Part shown: one piece after another, positions 16,413 to 25,359 of the stretch
Numbering within the stretch: position 1 is the stretch's first letter
Layout: each line of letters opens with the position of its first letter
The notes under the pieces: generated by a model
Database searches by the model: none
The model's input: only the letters and a program-made list of their open reading frames with translations
Told to the model about the DNA's origin: nothing
From: Marivivens sp.
GTDB taxonomy: Bacteria > Pseudomonadota > Alphaproteobacteria > Rhodobacterales > Rhodobacteraceae
NCBI GenBank assembly: GCA_024642115.1
Contig: JAHEBU010000003.1
Location: 248,001-312,000, forward strand
Length of the DNA stretch: 64,000 nt
Direction of reading: 5' to 3'
Translations under genes and position numbers: made by a program

Positions 16413-16870
16413 GCCCCCGGTGCTGCGCGTGCGGCAGCCTTCAGTTCACGGTCGAGCATCTCCAGAAACCGTGACCGGTCCGCCTTGGTAAAACCCTTTC
16501 CACCGCCCTGCCGGAATGGGTCGGCAGCGCGCAGGTCCGCCATGAGATCGCGGGTGGCCAGCACTTGTCCGATGTTGGCCTCGGTCAGCGGTTCGCCGTT
16601 GTGCTTGAGAACCCTTGCCCCGGCAGCCACGCATTTGGCCGCAAGGGGGATGTCCCCCGTCACCACGACGTCACCCGGTCCGCAGCGGTCGGCGATCCAC
16701 ATGTCTGCCACATCGGGCCCGTCGGGGACAATCACCAGTTCGACCCACGGGTTGGCAGACGGGCGGATGCCGCCATTGCACACCAGCTTCATCTGCACCT
16801 TGAGCCGGGTCGCGACCCGTTCGGCCTCTTCCTTGACCGGGCAGGCGTCGGCGTCGATGTAGAGCGTCAC
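16403..16870 (-). CDS. yaiI: YaiI/YqxD family protein (DUF188)
   Basis: This 155-residue protein begins with [19 protein letters not shown], the hallmark of the UPF0178/DUF188 family, and continues with [17 protein letters not shown] and [10 protein letters not shown]. The family has a PIN-like fold by reputation, and its role is not established. Its ATG overlaps the fghA stop (ATGA), so it is the last gene of the AEC / deiodinase-like / fghA operon. The final codons (...AVG-stop) are encoded by the palindromic repeat, implying the repeat replaced or trimmed the natural C-terminus. Confidence 0.93.
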   Translation of the reverse strand: MTLYIDADACPVKEEAERVATRLKVQMKLVCNGGIRPSANPWVELVIVPDGPDVADMWIADRCGPGDVVVTGDIPLAAKCVAAGARVLKHNGEPLTEANIGQVLATRDLMADLRAADPFRQGGGKGFTKADRSRFLEMLDRELKAAARAAPGAVG

Positions 16871-17694
16871 GAATAAAGCGCCCCGGCGTGGAAGGCGACG
16901 TGATCTTCCATGAATGTGGAGACAAAGAAATAGCTATGGTCGTATCCGGCCTGAAGTCGAAGCGTCGCATGCTGCCGACGTGAGGCGATAGCTGACGCCA
17001 TCACTTCGGTCCCCAGCAAATCACCGAACTGATCCTTGGTCCCTGTGTCGAGGAGCATTGGTCCGTCGAAACCTCGGTCCCGCATAAGAAGCGAGGCATC
17101 GTGCGACGCCCCAGCCTCGACCGATCCCAGATAGGCCGTGAACTGTTTACGCCCCCAGTCAGAGTCCGTCGGATTGCAGATCGGCGCAAAGGCCGACACC
17201 GAGCGGAACCGGCCCGGCAGCCCCATTGCCAGCGTCAGCGCCCCATGCCCGCCCATGGAATGGCCGGTGATCGACTGGCGGCTCTCATCGACCGGGAAAC
17301 CTGCCGTCACGATCTTGGGCAATTCCTGCGCGACATAATCCCACATCCGGAAATGCGGTGCCCAGGGCGCCTCGGTCGCGTTGACGTAGAACCCGGCCCC
17401 CTGCCCCAGATCAAAGGCGGGGTCGTCGGCCACCCCTTCCCCGCGTGGCGATGTATCGGGAAAGACCAAGGCGATCCCGTGTTCGGCCGCCCAGCGCTGC
17501 GCCCCCGCCTTGACCATCGCGTTTTCGTGGGTGCAGGTCAGCCCAGAAAGGAACCACAGGACCGGCACCATGCCATGATCGGCCTCGGCGGGCAGGAACA
17601 GGCCAAAGGTCATGTCCACCCCGCACACGTCCGAGGCATGGGTGTACACGCCCTGCACCCCGCCAAAGCAGCGGTTTTCAGTGATCGGTTTCAT
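16867..17694 (-). CDS. fghA: S-formylglutathione hydrolase
   Basis: This 275-residue cytoplasmic esterase D-type hydrolase completes glutathione-dependent formaldehyde oxidation by releasing formate. The nucleophile is Ser146 in [10 protein letters not shown]. The acid and histidine are in DTGTKDQFG and GYDHSYFF, and the family phrase [13 protein letters not shown] is present. ATG 17694 is preceded by AAGGAG. It sits 4 bases after the deiodinase-like gene and overlaps yaiI. No glutathione-dependent formaldehyde dehydrogenase is visible in the window. Confidence 0.95.
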   Translation of the reverse strand: MKPITENRCFGGVQGVYTHASDVCGVDMTFGLFLPAEADHGMVPVLWFLSGLTCTHENAMVKAGAQRWAAEHGIALVFPDTSPRGEGVADDPAFDLGQGAGFYVNATEAPWAPHFRMWDYVAQELPKIVTAGFPVDESRQSITGHSMGGHGALTLAMGLPGRFRSVSAFAPICNPTDSDWGRKQFTAYLGSVEAGASHDASLLMRDRGFDGPMLLDTGTKDQFGDLLGTEVMASAIASRRQHATLRLQAGYDHSYFFVSTFMEDHVAFHAGALYS

Positions 17695-17698
17695 GGGC

Positions 17699-18400
17699 TT
17701 ACTCCTTGGGGCGACAGACCGTGAGGATCTGGTCGAGCGGTTTCTTGATCTTGGCCACGGCGGGCACGGTGGCATCTGCGGCAGGGTGGCCGACAACAAG
17801 GATCATGGTGGGCTTTTCCGATTCGGGCCTGTCGCACAAATCGTTGAGGAATTTCATCGGGTTGGGGGTATGGGTCAGGCAGGACAGTCCGGCCTGATGC
17901 AGCGCAGTGATCAGCATTCCCGTGGCGATGCCCACGCTTTCGGGGACATAGTAATTCTTGTAGCGGTGCCCGTCGGTGGTCATCCCGTATCGCTGGGCAA
18001 AGACGACAATCAGCCAGGGGGCTGTGGTCAGGTGCGGCTTTTCTGCCCCCGTCCCGATGGGTTCCAGCGCCTTGAGCCACTCGTCGCCCCCGCCCCCGGC
18101 ATAGAATGCCTCTTCTTCCTTCTCGGCGGCCGCGCGGATTTGCGCCTTCATCGCGGGATCGCTGATCGCCACGAAATGCCAGGGCTGGTGATTGGCCCCG
18201 CTGGGGGCGGTTCCGGCGGCGCGGATGCAGGAGGCAATGATAGCCTCGTCCACGCGCGCATCGCTGAAATCGCGGACCGAATGGCGGCGGCGCATCTGGT
18301 CGTAAAACGCCTGCGCGGCCTTCAGGCTTTGTTCGGGGGTCAGGTCTGATCGGTCGGGCAAGGGAAGCGGCTGATAGGCCACGGTGTCGCGCGAATACAT
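17699..18400 (-). CDS. Iodotyrosine-deiodinase-like nitroreductase
   Basis: A 233-residue FMN protein of the nitroreductase fold. It matches my recollection of the iodotyrosine deiodinase (IYD) subgroup along most of its length: RRHSVRDFSD, then AAGTAPSGANHQPWHF, YKNYYVPESVGIATGML, AGLSCLTHTPNP and the C-terminal KPLDQIL. In human IYD three lid residues, Glu157, Tyr161 and Lys182, hold the halotyrosine zwitterion. Here Glu96, Tyr100 and Lys121 occur with exactly the same spacing (4 and 21). The inference is a reductive dehalogenase or reductase acting on halotyrosine-like aromatics. A general nitroreductase is the fallback. It starts 10 bases after the AEC transporter gene and has AAGGA upstream. 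Confidence 0.78.
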   Translation of the reverse strand: MYSRDTVAYQPLPLPDRSDLTPEQSLKAAQAFYDQMRRRHSVRDFSDARVDEAIIASCIRAAGTAPSGANHQPWHFVAISDPAMKAQIRAAAEKEEEAFYAGGGGDEWLKALEPIGTGAEKPHLTTAPWLIVVFAQRYGMTTDGHRYKNYYVPESVGIATGMLITALHQAGLSCLTHTPNPMKFLNDLCDRPESEKPTMILVVGHPAADATVPAVAKIKKPLDQILTVCRPKE

Positions 18401-18410
18401 GGTCTTTCCT

Positions 18411-19343
18411 TCAGATCAGCGGGGCAACCCAGGCAATGACCGCAGACACGGTCAGCACGCTGACCGCTGTCGAGATCAGGATCGAGGCCGACACGCGCGC
18501 CGGGGCCACGCCGTAATGCTGCGCCAGAATGTAGACATTGCCCGCCACTGGCAAGGAGGCGGCGGCGATCATGACCCCGGCCATGGGCAACGGCACATCA
18601 AACACCCACAAGGCCGCGACGGAGACGGCAGCGGGATGCAGGATCAGCTTGCACAGGGTCAGCCAGCCTGCCACGGCCAGCCGTTCGGCGGATTTGGTGG
18701 CCAACGACGCGCCTATCGCAAACAGCGCCCCCGGCGTGGCCGCTGCCCCCAGCAGGGTCATGAATTCGTTGACCGGCGTAGGGATCGGCAGGCCCGCCGC
18801 CGACACCGCCAGCCCCAGAACGATGGACACGATCATCGGATTCCGGATCAGTCCCCGCCCCACCGTCCGAAACACGCCCAGCGTCAACCGCCCATCCCGT
18901 GACCCGGTGATCAGGATGACGATCAGCGATCCGAACACGATCAGGTCACAGGCCAGCACCAGCATGACCGGGCCGATAGCGGTTTCGCCCAACAGCAGGG
19001 TCAGCATCGGGATGCCAAGGAACCCGACATTGCCGATGACGGCACACTGCGCCTCGACCGCAGCTTCGGCCACCGGACGGCGGCGCAGCATCGCAACGGC
19101 CGTGGCCAGGATGTAAACGACGGACGACCCCGCCAGATAGGCCCAGACAAACGGCCAGTTCAGGATCGCCCCGAGCGACAGGTTCGACGAAAACCGGAAC
19201 AGCATGGCCGACAGGGCAAAGTAGAACACGAACTTGGTCAGATAGGCCGTCGCCTCGGGCGTGAAGAATCGGGTGCGGCCCGACCCATAGCCGAGGCCGA
19301 TCAGCGCGAAAAAGGGCAATGTCTTGAGAAAGATGTCCCACAT
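18411..19343 (-). CDS. AEC-family transporter (auxin-efflux-carrier type)
   Basis: A 310-residue membrane protein with about ten hydrophobic helices in two halves, typical of bacterial AEC permeases that move organic acids or similar anions. Phrases such as FALIGLGYGSGRTRFF near the N-terminus, NVGFLGIPML in the middle and VAGNVYILAQHYGV near the C-terminus fit the family. It is the first gene of a leftward operon with the deiodinase-like enzyme, fghA and yaiI, so it might carry a substrate or product of that enzyme. That is an inference from position. Confidence 0.87.
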   Translation of the reverse strand: MWDIFLKTLPFFALIGLGYGSGRTRFFTPEATAYLTKFVFYFALSAMLFRFSSNLSLGAILNWPFVWAYLAGSSVVYILATAVAMLRRRPVAEAAVEAQCAVIGNVGFLGIPMLTLLLGETAIGPVMLVLACDLIVFGSLIVILITGSRDGRLTLGVFRTVGRGLIRNPMIVSIVLGLAVSAAGLPIPTPVNEFMTLLGAAATPGALFAIGASLATKSAERLAVAGWLTLCKLILHPAAVSVAALWVFDVPLPMAGVMIAAASLPVAGNVYILAQHYGVAPARVSASILISTAVSVLTVSAVIAWVAPLI

Positions 19344-19453
19344 GCGCCCGCCCTAGCATTGGGTGGGGCAAGGGAAAACCGCATTTGGCGACCGAAACGC
19401 AGAAAACGCGCGTTTTCCACCCCGAAATCCGCGAGGATTTCGCCCCTGCGCCA

Positions 19454-19924
19454 TCAGGCCCGGTGATACGGCCCCCCCGACAGGATCGAGGCCGCGCGAT
19501 ACAATTGTTCGGCCAGCATCACCCGGACCAGCATGTGCGGCCAGACCATCCGCCCAAACGACAGGGCGGCATCGGCACGGGCGCGCAAGGTGGGATCAAT
19601 CCCATCCGCCCCACCGATGACAAAGGCCACATCGCTGCGCCCCGTGTCGCGCCAGCGGGCCAGAAGATCGGCAAATTCGGGGGATGTGGGGGTCTGCCCC
19701 CGTTCGTCCATCACACAGATCAGAGACCCGTTGGGAATGGCCCGGCTCAGCAGGTCGGCTTCGGCCGCCATGCCGCCGCCCTTCTTGTCCTCAACCTCGA
19801 TCACTTGCGCCGGACCCAGCGCCAAGGCACGACCGGTCCTGTCGAACCGGGTCAGGTAATCGTCCAGCAGCGCCTTTTCAGGACCGGCGCGCAGCCGGCC
19901 CACGGCACAGATGTGAACCCGCAT
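19454..19924 (-). CDS. rlmH: 23S rRNA (pseudouridine(1915)-N(3))-methyltransferase RlmH
   Basis: This 156-residue SPOUT-class enzyme methylates pseudouridine 1915 in helix 69 of 23S rRNA in assembled ribosomes. The signature C-terminal half is clear: CVMDERGQTPTSPEFA, then FVIGGADGIDP and SFGRMVWPHMLVRVMLAEQLYRA, which form the knot and SAM site. The length equals the family norm. Its ATG overlaps the rsfS stop by one base (TGATG), the usual coupled rsfS-rlmH pair. Confidence 0.96.
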   Translation of the reverse strand: MRVHICAVGRLRAGPEKALLDDYLTRFDRTGRALALGPAQVIEVEDKKGGGMAAEADLLSRAIPNGSLICVMDERGQTPTSPEFADLLARWRDTGRSDVAFVIGGADGIDPTLRARADAALSFGRMVWPHMLVRVMLAEQLYRAASILSGGPYHRA

Positions 19925-20283
19925 CAGCGGGCGGCTGCGGCCTCGGTCGGCTGCCACATCTTTTCAAGCTGGTAGAATTCCCGCACTTCGGGCCGGAAAA
20001 CATGGACGATCACATCGCCTGTGTCGATCAGAACCCAATCGCCGGTGTCCTTGCCTTCGATCTTGGAGACGACGCCAAACTCCTGCTTGATCTTGTCGGT
20101 CAGGTGTTCGGCGATGGCCCCCACCTGACGGCTGGACCGACCCGAGGCGATGACCATGTAGTCACCCATCTCGGATTTGCCGCGCAGGGAAATCTGCACG
20201 ACATCTTCGGCCTTGTCATCATCGAGGGAGGTCAGGATCGCGGCAAGAAGCAGTTCGCTTTTCGCTTGCGTAGGGGCCCCCAT
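19924..20283 (-). CDS. rsfS: Ribosomal silencing factor RsfS
   Basis: RsfS binds ribosomal protein L14 on the large subunit and blocks subunit joining under starvation. From ATG 20283 it has 119 residues. The core SLDDDKAEDVVQISLRGKS, then YMVIASGRSSRQVGAIAEHL, GDWVLIDTGDVIVHVF and the terminal FYQLEKMW are diagnostic. The start is ambiguous: the frame extends to a TTG at 20400 with an Ala-rich leader. A strong GGAGG (20343-20347) precedes an ATG that is out of frame, and no well-placed in-frame start follows it. The longer form (158 residues) is possible. It is coupled to rlmH. Confidence 0.9.
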   Translation of the reverse strand: MGAPTQAKSELLLAAILTSLDDDKAEDVVQISLRGKSEMGDYMVIASGRSSRQVGAIAEHLTDKIKQEFGVVSKIEGKDTGDWVLIDTGDVIVHVFRPEVREFYQLEKMWQPTEAAAAR

Positions 20284-20536
20284 CAGGGCGCCCGTCGGTT
20301 TGGCGGCTGCGGCCGCCACGGTGTTAAGAGACAGGTCATTGTCCTCCGGTATGCGCGCCGTCCACTTGCCCCGGCGCTGGGGCTGATCCAAAGGTAGCAA
20401 GCCGGAAGTGAAATTTCAATAAATCTGGCCGCAATCTGTAGGGCAGAGCGCCAACTGACTTATTTCTGCATCTTTGGCAACCGCAGAAATCCGCAACAGA
20501 CCAGGATTGTCAGCGTGGACGAGCGGGTTGGACGCG

Positions 20537-21097
20537 TCATCCAACCCCAAGAAACGTGACCCAGGTGTCGCCATAGCGACGTTGATCCAGCGCCTCAAAT
20601 CCCTCTGGCGCCATCTGGGGCGCGTTTTCTTCCCAGACGACAAGAGCACCGCGCCGGACCCATTGCCCAAGCCGCGCCGCTGCAAGCGCCGCGGCCCCTA
20701 GGGATTGGCCGTAGGGCGGGTCCAGAAAGATCAGATCAAAAGGGGCAGCGGAATTGGCGGGCAGTTTTGTCGCGTCCCGCCCGATCAAGTCGGTGTCGCT
20801 CTGCCGCCGCGTCAGGGCGATATTGGCCCGGATCAACTTTTGCGCCACCCGTCCATCATCGACGAACGTCGCCTGAACCGCGCCGCGCGACAAAGCCTCA
20901 AGCCCAAGTGCGCCAGTCCCCGCAAACAGGTCCAGCACCCGCGCGCCGGAAATCGGATCATCGAACCGTCCGCCCAACAGGACATTGAACAAGGTCTCGC
21001 GGATGCGGTCGGTTGTCGGACGCAAATGTGCTCCCGCGTCGCCTTTTCCGACTTCGGCCAAATGCAGCCCGCGATGCTGTCCGCCGATGATCCTCAC
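20537..21097 (-). CDS. rsmD: 16S rRNA (guanine(966)-N(2))-methyltransferase RsmD
   Basis: This 186-residue enzyme methylates G966 of 16S rRNA. It starts with RIIGGQHRG and the conserved LRPTTDRIRETLFNVL. The SAM loop is VLDLFAGTGALGLEALSRG, and the catalytic FLDPPYG motif follows. The start is GTG at 21097, overlapping the stop codon of the upstream flavoprotein gene (GTGA), so its translation is probably coupled. About 130 bases separate its end from rlmH/rsfS, with nothing recognisable in them beyond the possible rsfS leader. Confidence 0.95.
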   Translation of the reverse strand: MRIIGGQHRGLHLAEVGKGDAGAHLRPTTDRIRETLFNVLLGGRFDDPISGARVLDLFAGTGALGLEALSRGAVQATFVDDGRVAQKLIRANIALTRRQSDTDLIGRDATKLPANSAAPFDLIFLDPPYGQSLGAAALAAARLGQWVRRGALVVWEENAPQMAPEGFEALDQRRYGDTWVTFLGVG

Positions 21098-22317
21098 GCC
21101 CGCAGCAGCGCCTTCATGTCGGTTGCCGGATTGCAGATGACGGCCGGATCAGGGGATTTTCCCGCCTCGATCAACCGTTTGCCAATCATGTAGTTGCGGG
21201 CGTCATTCATGGCGTCCACGGCGATCAACTGACCGGCGCGATAGTACCAGTGCGACCGGGGACCTGTGCCGGGTGCATCCTCGGCATCTTTCACATGGAC
21301 GGCGTCGTAGCCGATGTTCAGGCCCGCAATCTGCAATTTGCAGTCGAATTGGTCCGACCAGAACCAGGGCGCGGGAACGTAGTCCACCCCCTTGCCCATG
21401 ATGTTTTGGGCGACGACTTCGGCTTGGTCAATGGCGTTGCCCACGCTTTCCAGCCTGATGCGATGACCGTTGAACAGACAGGTCGCGCAATCGCCCGCCG
21501 CCCAGATATTCGGGTCGGAAGTACGCCCGTGAGCGTCGGTGACGATACCATTGTCGACTGTCAGGCCTGCCCCTTCGGCGAGGACGCTGGCTGGGGTGAT
21601 GCCGACGCCAACGATGACGAAATCCACATCGACCTCGGTCCCGTCAGATAATACGGCACCGGCCACCCGCGCCTCGCCCACCAGCCGGTCGAGGCCGATG
21701 CCTTCGAGGATGCGAACGCCATGGTCCGTGTGCAAGGCGCGGAAATAGTCCGAGGTTTCAGGGGCGGCCACTCGTTGCAGGATGCGCGGCGACATTTCGA
21801 CCAACGTGACCTTGACGCCCTTCTTGGCGGCCACCGCCGCTGCCTCTAGTCCGATATAGCCGCCACCGATGATCAGGACGCGGCGGCCCTTGCGGAACTC
21901 GGGTTCCATCGTGTCAGCGTCCCGCAGGTCGCGCACGGTATAAACGCCGTCCAGATCGCCACCGATCCGGGCCGGGAGCGAGCGCGGATGCGACCCCGTA
22001 GTGAGGGCCAGATCGGTGTAATCGAGCGCAGTGCCGTCCGACAGAAGGACCGACTTGTTCGTCCGGTCGATTTCGACGGCGCGCGTGCTCAGCCGCAGGT
22101 CGATGTTGTGGTCGACGTAGAATTCCAATGGGCGCAGCAACAGGCGGTCGAGCGTCATTTCGCCCAGCAAATAGGCCTTGGACAACGGCGGTCGCTGGTA
22201 GGGGGGCTGCGGTTCGGCGCCGACAAGTGTGATCCGCCCATCGAACCCATCGGCCCGCAGTTTAGCGACGAGGGAACATCCAGCCTGTCCGGCTCCGATG
22301 ACAACGACATGAGACAT
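21094..22317 (-). CDS. NAD(P)/FAD-dependent ferredoxin/rubredoxin reductase-like protein
   Basis: A 407-residue two-dinucleotide-binding flavoprotein. The FAD loop VVIGAGQAGCSLVAKLR (residues 4-20), PYQRPPLSKAYLLGE, the NAD(P) loop LIIGGGYIGLEAAAVAAKKG, and the second FAD site IWAAGDCATC are clear. The layout and C-terminal domain match putidaredoxin-reductase-type proteins that pass electrons to [2Fe-2S] ferredoxins of P450 or Rieske oxygenases. No partner ferredoxin or oxygenase is near. ATG 22317 has AGGAA upstream. It is divergent from the peroxiredoxin gene and coupled to rsmD downstream. Confidence 0.88.
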   Translation of the reverse strand: MSHVVVIGAGQAGCSLVAKLRADGFDGRITLVGAEPQPPYQRPPLSKAYLLGEMTLDRLLLRPLEFYVDHNIDLRLSTRAVEIDRTNKSVLLSDGTALDYTDLALTTGSHPRSLPARIGGDLDGVYTVRDLRDADTMEPEFRKGRRVLIIGGGYIGLEAAAVAAKKGVKVTLVEMSPRILQRVAAPETSDYFRALHTDHGVRILEGIGLDRLVGEARVAGAVLSDGTEVDVDFVIVGVGITPASVLAEGAGLTVDNGIVTDAHGRTSDPNIWAAGDCATCLFNGHRIRLESVGNAIDQAEVVAQNIMGKGVDYVPAPWFWSDQFDCKLQIAGLNIGYDAVHVKDAEDAPGTGPRSHWYYRAGQLIAVDAMNDARNYMIGKRLIEAGKSPDPAVICNPATDMKALLRA

Positions 22318-22398
22318 GGGAAAATTCCTGTGGCCGGGGTGCAGGGCTGACCCTATATCCGCGACAGCCATAACCGCAATTCCGTGAGGGACACAAAC

Positions 22399-22887
22399 AT
22401 GACGATTTCGACAGGGGACCGCCTGCCCGAGGCCGAATTTCAGGCCATTCTGACCGAACGGCCCGAAGCCGTGGCGCTGGGGCCCAAGCTAAAGGGGCGC
22501 AAAGTCGTGCTTTTTGGCCTTCCCGGCGCCTATACTGGGACTTGCACCACCGCTCACGTCCCCAGTTTTATCCGCACCAAGGATCAATTCATGGCCAAAG
22601 GCGTGGACGAGATCATCTGCGTGGCGGTCAACGACGCCTTTGTTATGAAAGCCTGGGGCGAGTCGACAGGGGCAACGGCCGCCGGAATTACCCTGCTGGG
22701 CGATCCGTCGGCGGACTTCACCAAGGCCATCGGCATGAATTTCACCGCCCCGCCAGTCGGGTTCTATGACCGGTCCAAGCGGTATTCGATGCTGGTCGAG
22801 GATGGGGTGGTGACGATTCTGAACGAGGAAGAAGGCCCCGGCATGTGCGAAATCTCGGCGGGGGAAACCCTGCTCGCGCAGATCTAG
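22399..22887 (+). CDS. Peroxiredoxin (Prx5 / type II family)
   Basis: This 162-residue thiol peroxidase reduces hydroperoxides in the cytoplasm. The active site PGAYTGTCTTAHVP holds the peroxidatic Cys49 in the Prx5 PxxxTxxC pattern. Other cysteines are Cys74 and Cys150 (GPGMCEISAG), and Cys150 could resolve the sulfenic acid. The ATG at 22399 follows GAGGG at 8 bases. An in-frame GTG at 22384 lies upstream of that site. Two palindromic repeats follow the stop codon. Confidence 0.93.
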   Translation: MTISTGDRLPEAEFQAILTERPEAVALGPKLKGRKVVLFGLPGAYTGTCTTAHVPSFIRTKDQFMAKGVDEIICVAVNDAFVMKAWGESTGATAAGITLLGDPSADFTKAIGMNFTAPPVGFYDRSKRYSMLVEDGVVTILNEEEGPGMCEISAGETLLAQI

Positions 22888-22893
22888 CGTCAG

Positions 22894-22919
22894 GCAAGGT
22901 GGGTCAAGGCCCACCTTGC
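22894..22919. repeat. Palindromic intergenic repeat, copy 3
   Basis: A perfect 10-bp palindrome, GCAAGGTGGG (22894-22903) against CCCACCTTGC (22910-22919), seven bases after the peroxiredoxin stop. It is a member of the GGTGGGTTTCAACCCACC family and could fold as a 3' hairpin of that message. Confidence 0.75.
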
Positions 22920-22960
22920 AGATCGGCCCCAGAGCGCTGGTTGTGCCGCATTGCGCCCCT

Positions 22961-22986
22961 GTAAGGTGGGTCTCAACCCACCTTAC
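22961..22986. repeat. Palindromic intergenic repeat, copy 4
   Basis: A perfect 11-bp palindrome, GTAAGGTGGGT (22961-22971) against ACCCACCTTAC (22976-22986), the best-conserved single copy. It lies between convergent genes, and the minus-strand mscS gene reads into it and stops inside it (stop at 22973-22975). Confidence 0.8.
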
Positions 22987-23848
22987 GATCTCGTGATACT
23001 GTGGATTCCAGCGCGGGATAGTTGGTTTGCGTCGGGTAGGGAATCACGATCCCGGCGACATCGAATGCCTCTTTGACCTTGCGCTTCATATCTGTCTCGA
23101 ACGCAAAGGCGTCCGAATTCGCGCACCAGACGCGCACCAGAAAATCGACGGAAAAGTCGCCCAGATTATTCACCTGAATGAACGGTTCGGGGTCATTGTG
23201 CGCCCGCGGGTCAGACATGATCGTCTGACGGATAATCTCTTCGGTCTGTTTCAGATCACTGTCGTAACTCACCCCGAACGTCCACTGCACGCGGCGTGTA
23301 GGGTTGGTCGAATAGTTTATGATTGTATTCCCCCAAACCTGACTGTTGGGCACCACGATGTGCAGGTTCGCGATAGAGGCAAGTTCGATGTAGTTGAGCG
23401 TGATGTTCTTGACCGTTCCCATCTGCCCGTTCACCTCGACAAAATCGCCAAGCTTGATGGGCCGGAACAATATGATCATCACGCCCGCAGCAACGTTCGA
23501 CAACGTTCCCTGCAAAGCAAGGCCGATGGCAAGGCCAGCCGCACCGATGACCGCCACGACCGAGGTGGTCTGCACGCCGAAGGTATTGAGGACAAACAGG
23601 ATCGTGAAGGCTAGGATCGCATAACGGGCTATGTCGCCCAGAAACGTGAACAGCGTGTCGTCCAGCCGCTTGTACTGCAAACCGATCCCCACGAGCCTGT
23701 TGCGGACGATCCGGGCGGCGATGAAGCCTGCGATCAGGATCAGGACGGCGCCCAATACAGATCCGGCAACAGAGGCGAGGAATTCGAGGGTCAGTACATC
23801 AGCAATCGTCTTGCCGTTCCAAAGCGGGGTATTCAAAAGATCTTGCAT
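22973..23848 (-). CDS. mscS: Small-conductance mechanosensitive channel (MscS family)
   Basis: A 291-residue inner-membrane channel that opens under membrane tension to release solutes. Three N-terminal hydrophobic helices are followed by the pore helix and signature: GAAGLAIGLALQGTLSN, then GVMIILFRPIKLGDFVEV, with the beta domain after it. This is the compact MscS size (E. coli MscS is 286 residues). The start overlaps the phhB stop by one base (TGATG). The last residues (RKVG) and the stop codon are encoded by the palindromic repeat at 22961-22986. Confidence 0.93.
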   Translation of the reverse strand: MQDLLNTPLWNGKTIADVLTLEFLASVAGSVLGAVLILIAGFIAARIVRNRLVGIGLQYKRLDDTLFTFLGDIARYAILAFTILFVLNTFGVQTTSVVAVIGAAGLAIGLALQGTLSNVAAGVMIILFRPIKLGDFVEVNGQMGTVKNITLNYIELASIANLHIVVPNSQVWGNTIINYSTNPTRRVQWTFGVSYDSDLKQTEEIIRQTIMSDPRAHNDPEPFIQVNNLGDFSVDFLVRVWCANSDAFAFETDMKRKVKEAFDVAGIVIPYPTQTNYPALESTVSRDRKVG

Positions 23849-24147
23849 CAGGCTCCGGCCAATTGGTCCATTTTCTCGGCCATCTTGACGTCCAGGGCGG
23901 ATAGACCTCCGGCGTCATGGGTGGTCAACGTCACCTTTACCGTCTTGTAAACGTTTTCCCATTCCGGGTGATGGTTCAGCTTTTCCGCCCAAATGGCGCA
24001 TTTTGTCATAAACCCGAAAGCCTCGACAAAGTTCCGGAAAACATAGGTTTTGTGGATGGCGTCGCGGCCTTCAATCAACGCCCAGCCAGCGCCAATCAAC
24101 GGGGCCAGTGCAGAATCACGCTCTGCATCAGACAATCTGTCGGTCAT
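23848..24147 (-). CDS. phhB: 4a-hydroxytetrahydrobiopterin dehydratase (pterin-4a-carbinolamine dehydratase)
   Basis: A 99-residue PCD/DCoH-family protein with the family signature [16 protein letters not shown] and two active-site histidines (His59-His60). It recycles the pterin cofactor of aromatic amino-acid hydroxylases. No phenylalanine hydroxylase gene is in the window. In Alphaproteobacteria the protein is often kept without one and may serve molybdopterin metabolism, so its role here is uncertain. ATG 24147 has AGGAGG upstream, and the gene overlaps both neighbours by 4 and 1 bases. Confidence 0.93.
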   Translation of the reverse strand: MTDRLSDAERDSALAPLIGAGWALIEGRDAIHKTYVFRNFVEAFGFMTKCAIWAEKLNHHPEWENVYKTVKVTLTTHDAGGLSALDVKMAEKMDQLAGA

Positions 24148-25328
24148 TCCTGTTCCTCCTGTTTGTGTCGGCGAAAGGGGCCGTAGCTGGTCAGGATCTC
24201 GATATCCTGATCTATCGCAGCCTTTTCGGCCCGCAGGAAATCTGCCACTGCCCCCCGGAACCCCGGATCGCCAATCCAGTGAAGCGAGTGGGTTACGACC
24301 GGCAGATAGCCACGCGCCAGCTTGTGTTCGCCCTGCGCCCCGGCCTCGACCCGGGTCAGGCCGTGCGCGATGGCATAGTCGATGGCCTGATAGTAGCACA
24401 ATTCAAAGTGCAGGCAGGCGTGATGTTCGATGCAGCCCCAGTAACGGCCGTACAGAGTGTCGCGCCCAATAAAGTTCAGGGCCCCGGCAATAGCCCGCCC
24501 ATCCCTCAGGGCAAGAACCAGCAACACATCATTCCGCATCCTGTCCTGGATCAAATCAAAGAATTTGCGAGTAAGGTACGGCGTTCCCCATTTCCGACTG
24601 CCGGTGTCCTGGTAAAATTTCCAGAACGCGTCCCAATGCTGCGGCTCGATCTGGTCGCCGGTCAGCTGAACGATCTGCCCGCCGAATCCCTGCGCCTCGG
24701 CCCGCTCCTTGCGGATGTTCTTGCGCTTGCGGCTGCTGAGGACGTTGAGAAAATCATCAAAGCTGGCGTAGCCGTCGTTGTCCCAGTGGAACTGCTGACT
24801 GGCCCGGGGCAACAGACCCATCTGGGCCCCCGCCAGCGCCTCGGCCTCGGTACAAAAGGTGACGTGCAGGGAAGAGACGCTGTTGTCTGTGGCAATCTGC
24901 ACGGCCCCTTGGATCAGCGCGGCCATACCGTCTGCTTCGTGTCCCGGCGCGGTCAGGAACCTGCGCCCGGTTGCGGGGGTAAAGGGCACCGCCATCTGCA
25001 ATTTCGGGTAGTACCGCCCCCCCGCCCGTTCCCACGCATGGGCCCAGTTATGATCAAAGATGTATTCGCCTTGGCTATGGCTTTTGACATACATCGGGGC
25101 CACCCCAAGCAGCGTGTTGCCTGCCCGCGCCGTCATATGGCGGGGCTGCCAGCCCGACCCAGCCCCGACAGACCGACTATCCTCCAACGCCTTGAGGAAC
25201 CGGTGGGTGGTGAAGGGATCGCGCGGCCGGCTGCCATCCGCCGCCTCGGGGCAGGCGCAGCTGTCCCACTCGGCGGCAGGGATGTCGTCGATCCGGGCGT
25301 GAGTAGCGATTTCGATGGTGTCTGTCAT
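24144..25328 (-). CDS. FemAB/GNAT-like peptidogalycan biosynthesis protein (DUF482 type)
   Basis: A 394-residue protein of the DUF482 group related to FemAB/GNAT acyltransferases. It contains [19 protein letters not shown], then [19 protein letters not shown] and [17 protein letters not shown], and a C-terminal GNAT-like half with [22 protein letters not shown] and [14 protein letters not shown]. Family members are annotated as peptidogalycan biosynthesis proteins, but I know of no firm biochemical assignment. No signal peptide is seen, so it should be cytoplasmic. It is coupled to phhB by an ATGA overlap and starts 31 bases after the glycerophosphodiesterase gene. Confidence 0.82.
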   Translation of the reverse strand: MTDTIEIATHARIDDIPAAEWDSCACPEAADGSRPRDPFTTHRFLKALEDSRSVGAGSGWQPRHMTARAGNTLLGVAPMYVKSHSQGEYIFDHNWAHAWERAGGRYYPKLQMAVPFTPATGRRFLTAPGHEADGMAALIQGAVQIATDNSVSSLHVTFCTEAEALAGAQMGLLPRASQQFHWDNDGYASFDDFLNVLSSRKRKNIRKERAEAQGFGGQIVQLTGDQIEPQHWDAFWKFYQDTGSRKWGTPYLTRKFFDLIQDRMRNDVLLVLALRDGRAIAGALNFIGRDTLYGRYWGCIEHHACLHFELCYYQAIDYAIAHGLTRVEAGAQGEHKLARGYLPVVTHSLHWIGDPGFRGAVADFLRAEKAAIDQDIEILTSYGPFRRHKQEEQE

Positions 25329-25359
25329 GCTGCTTGAGGTGGGCGGGTCGCCGGGCGGG

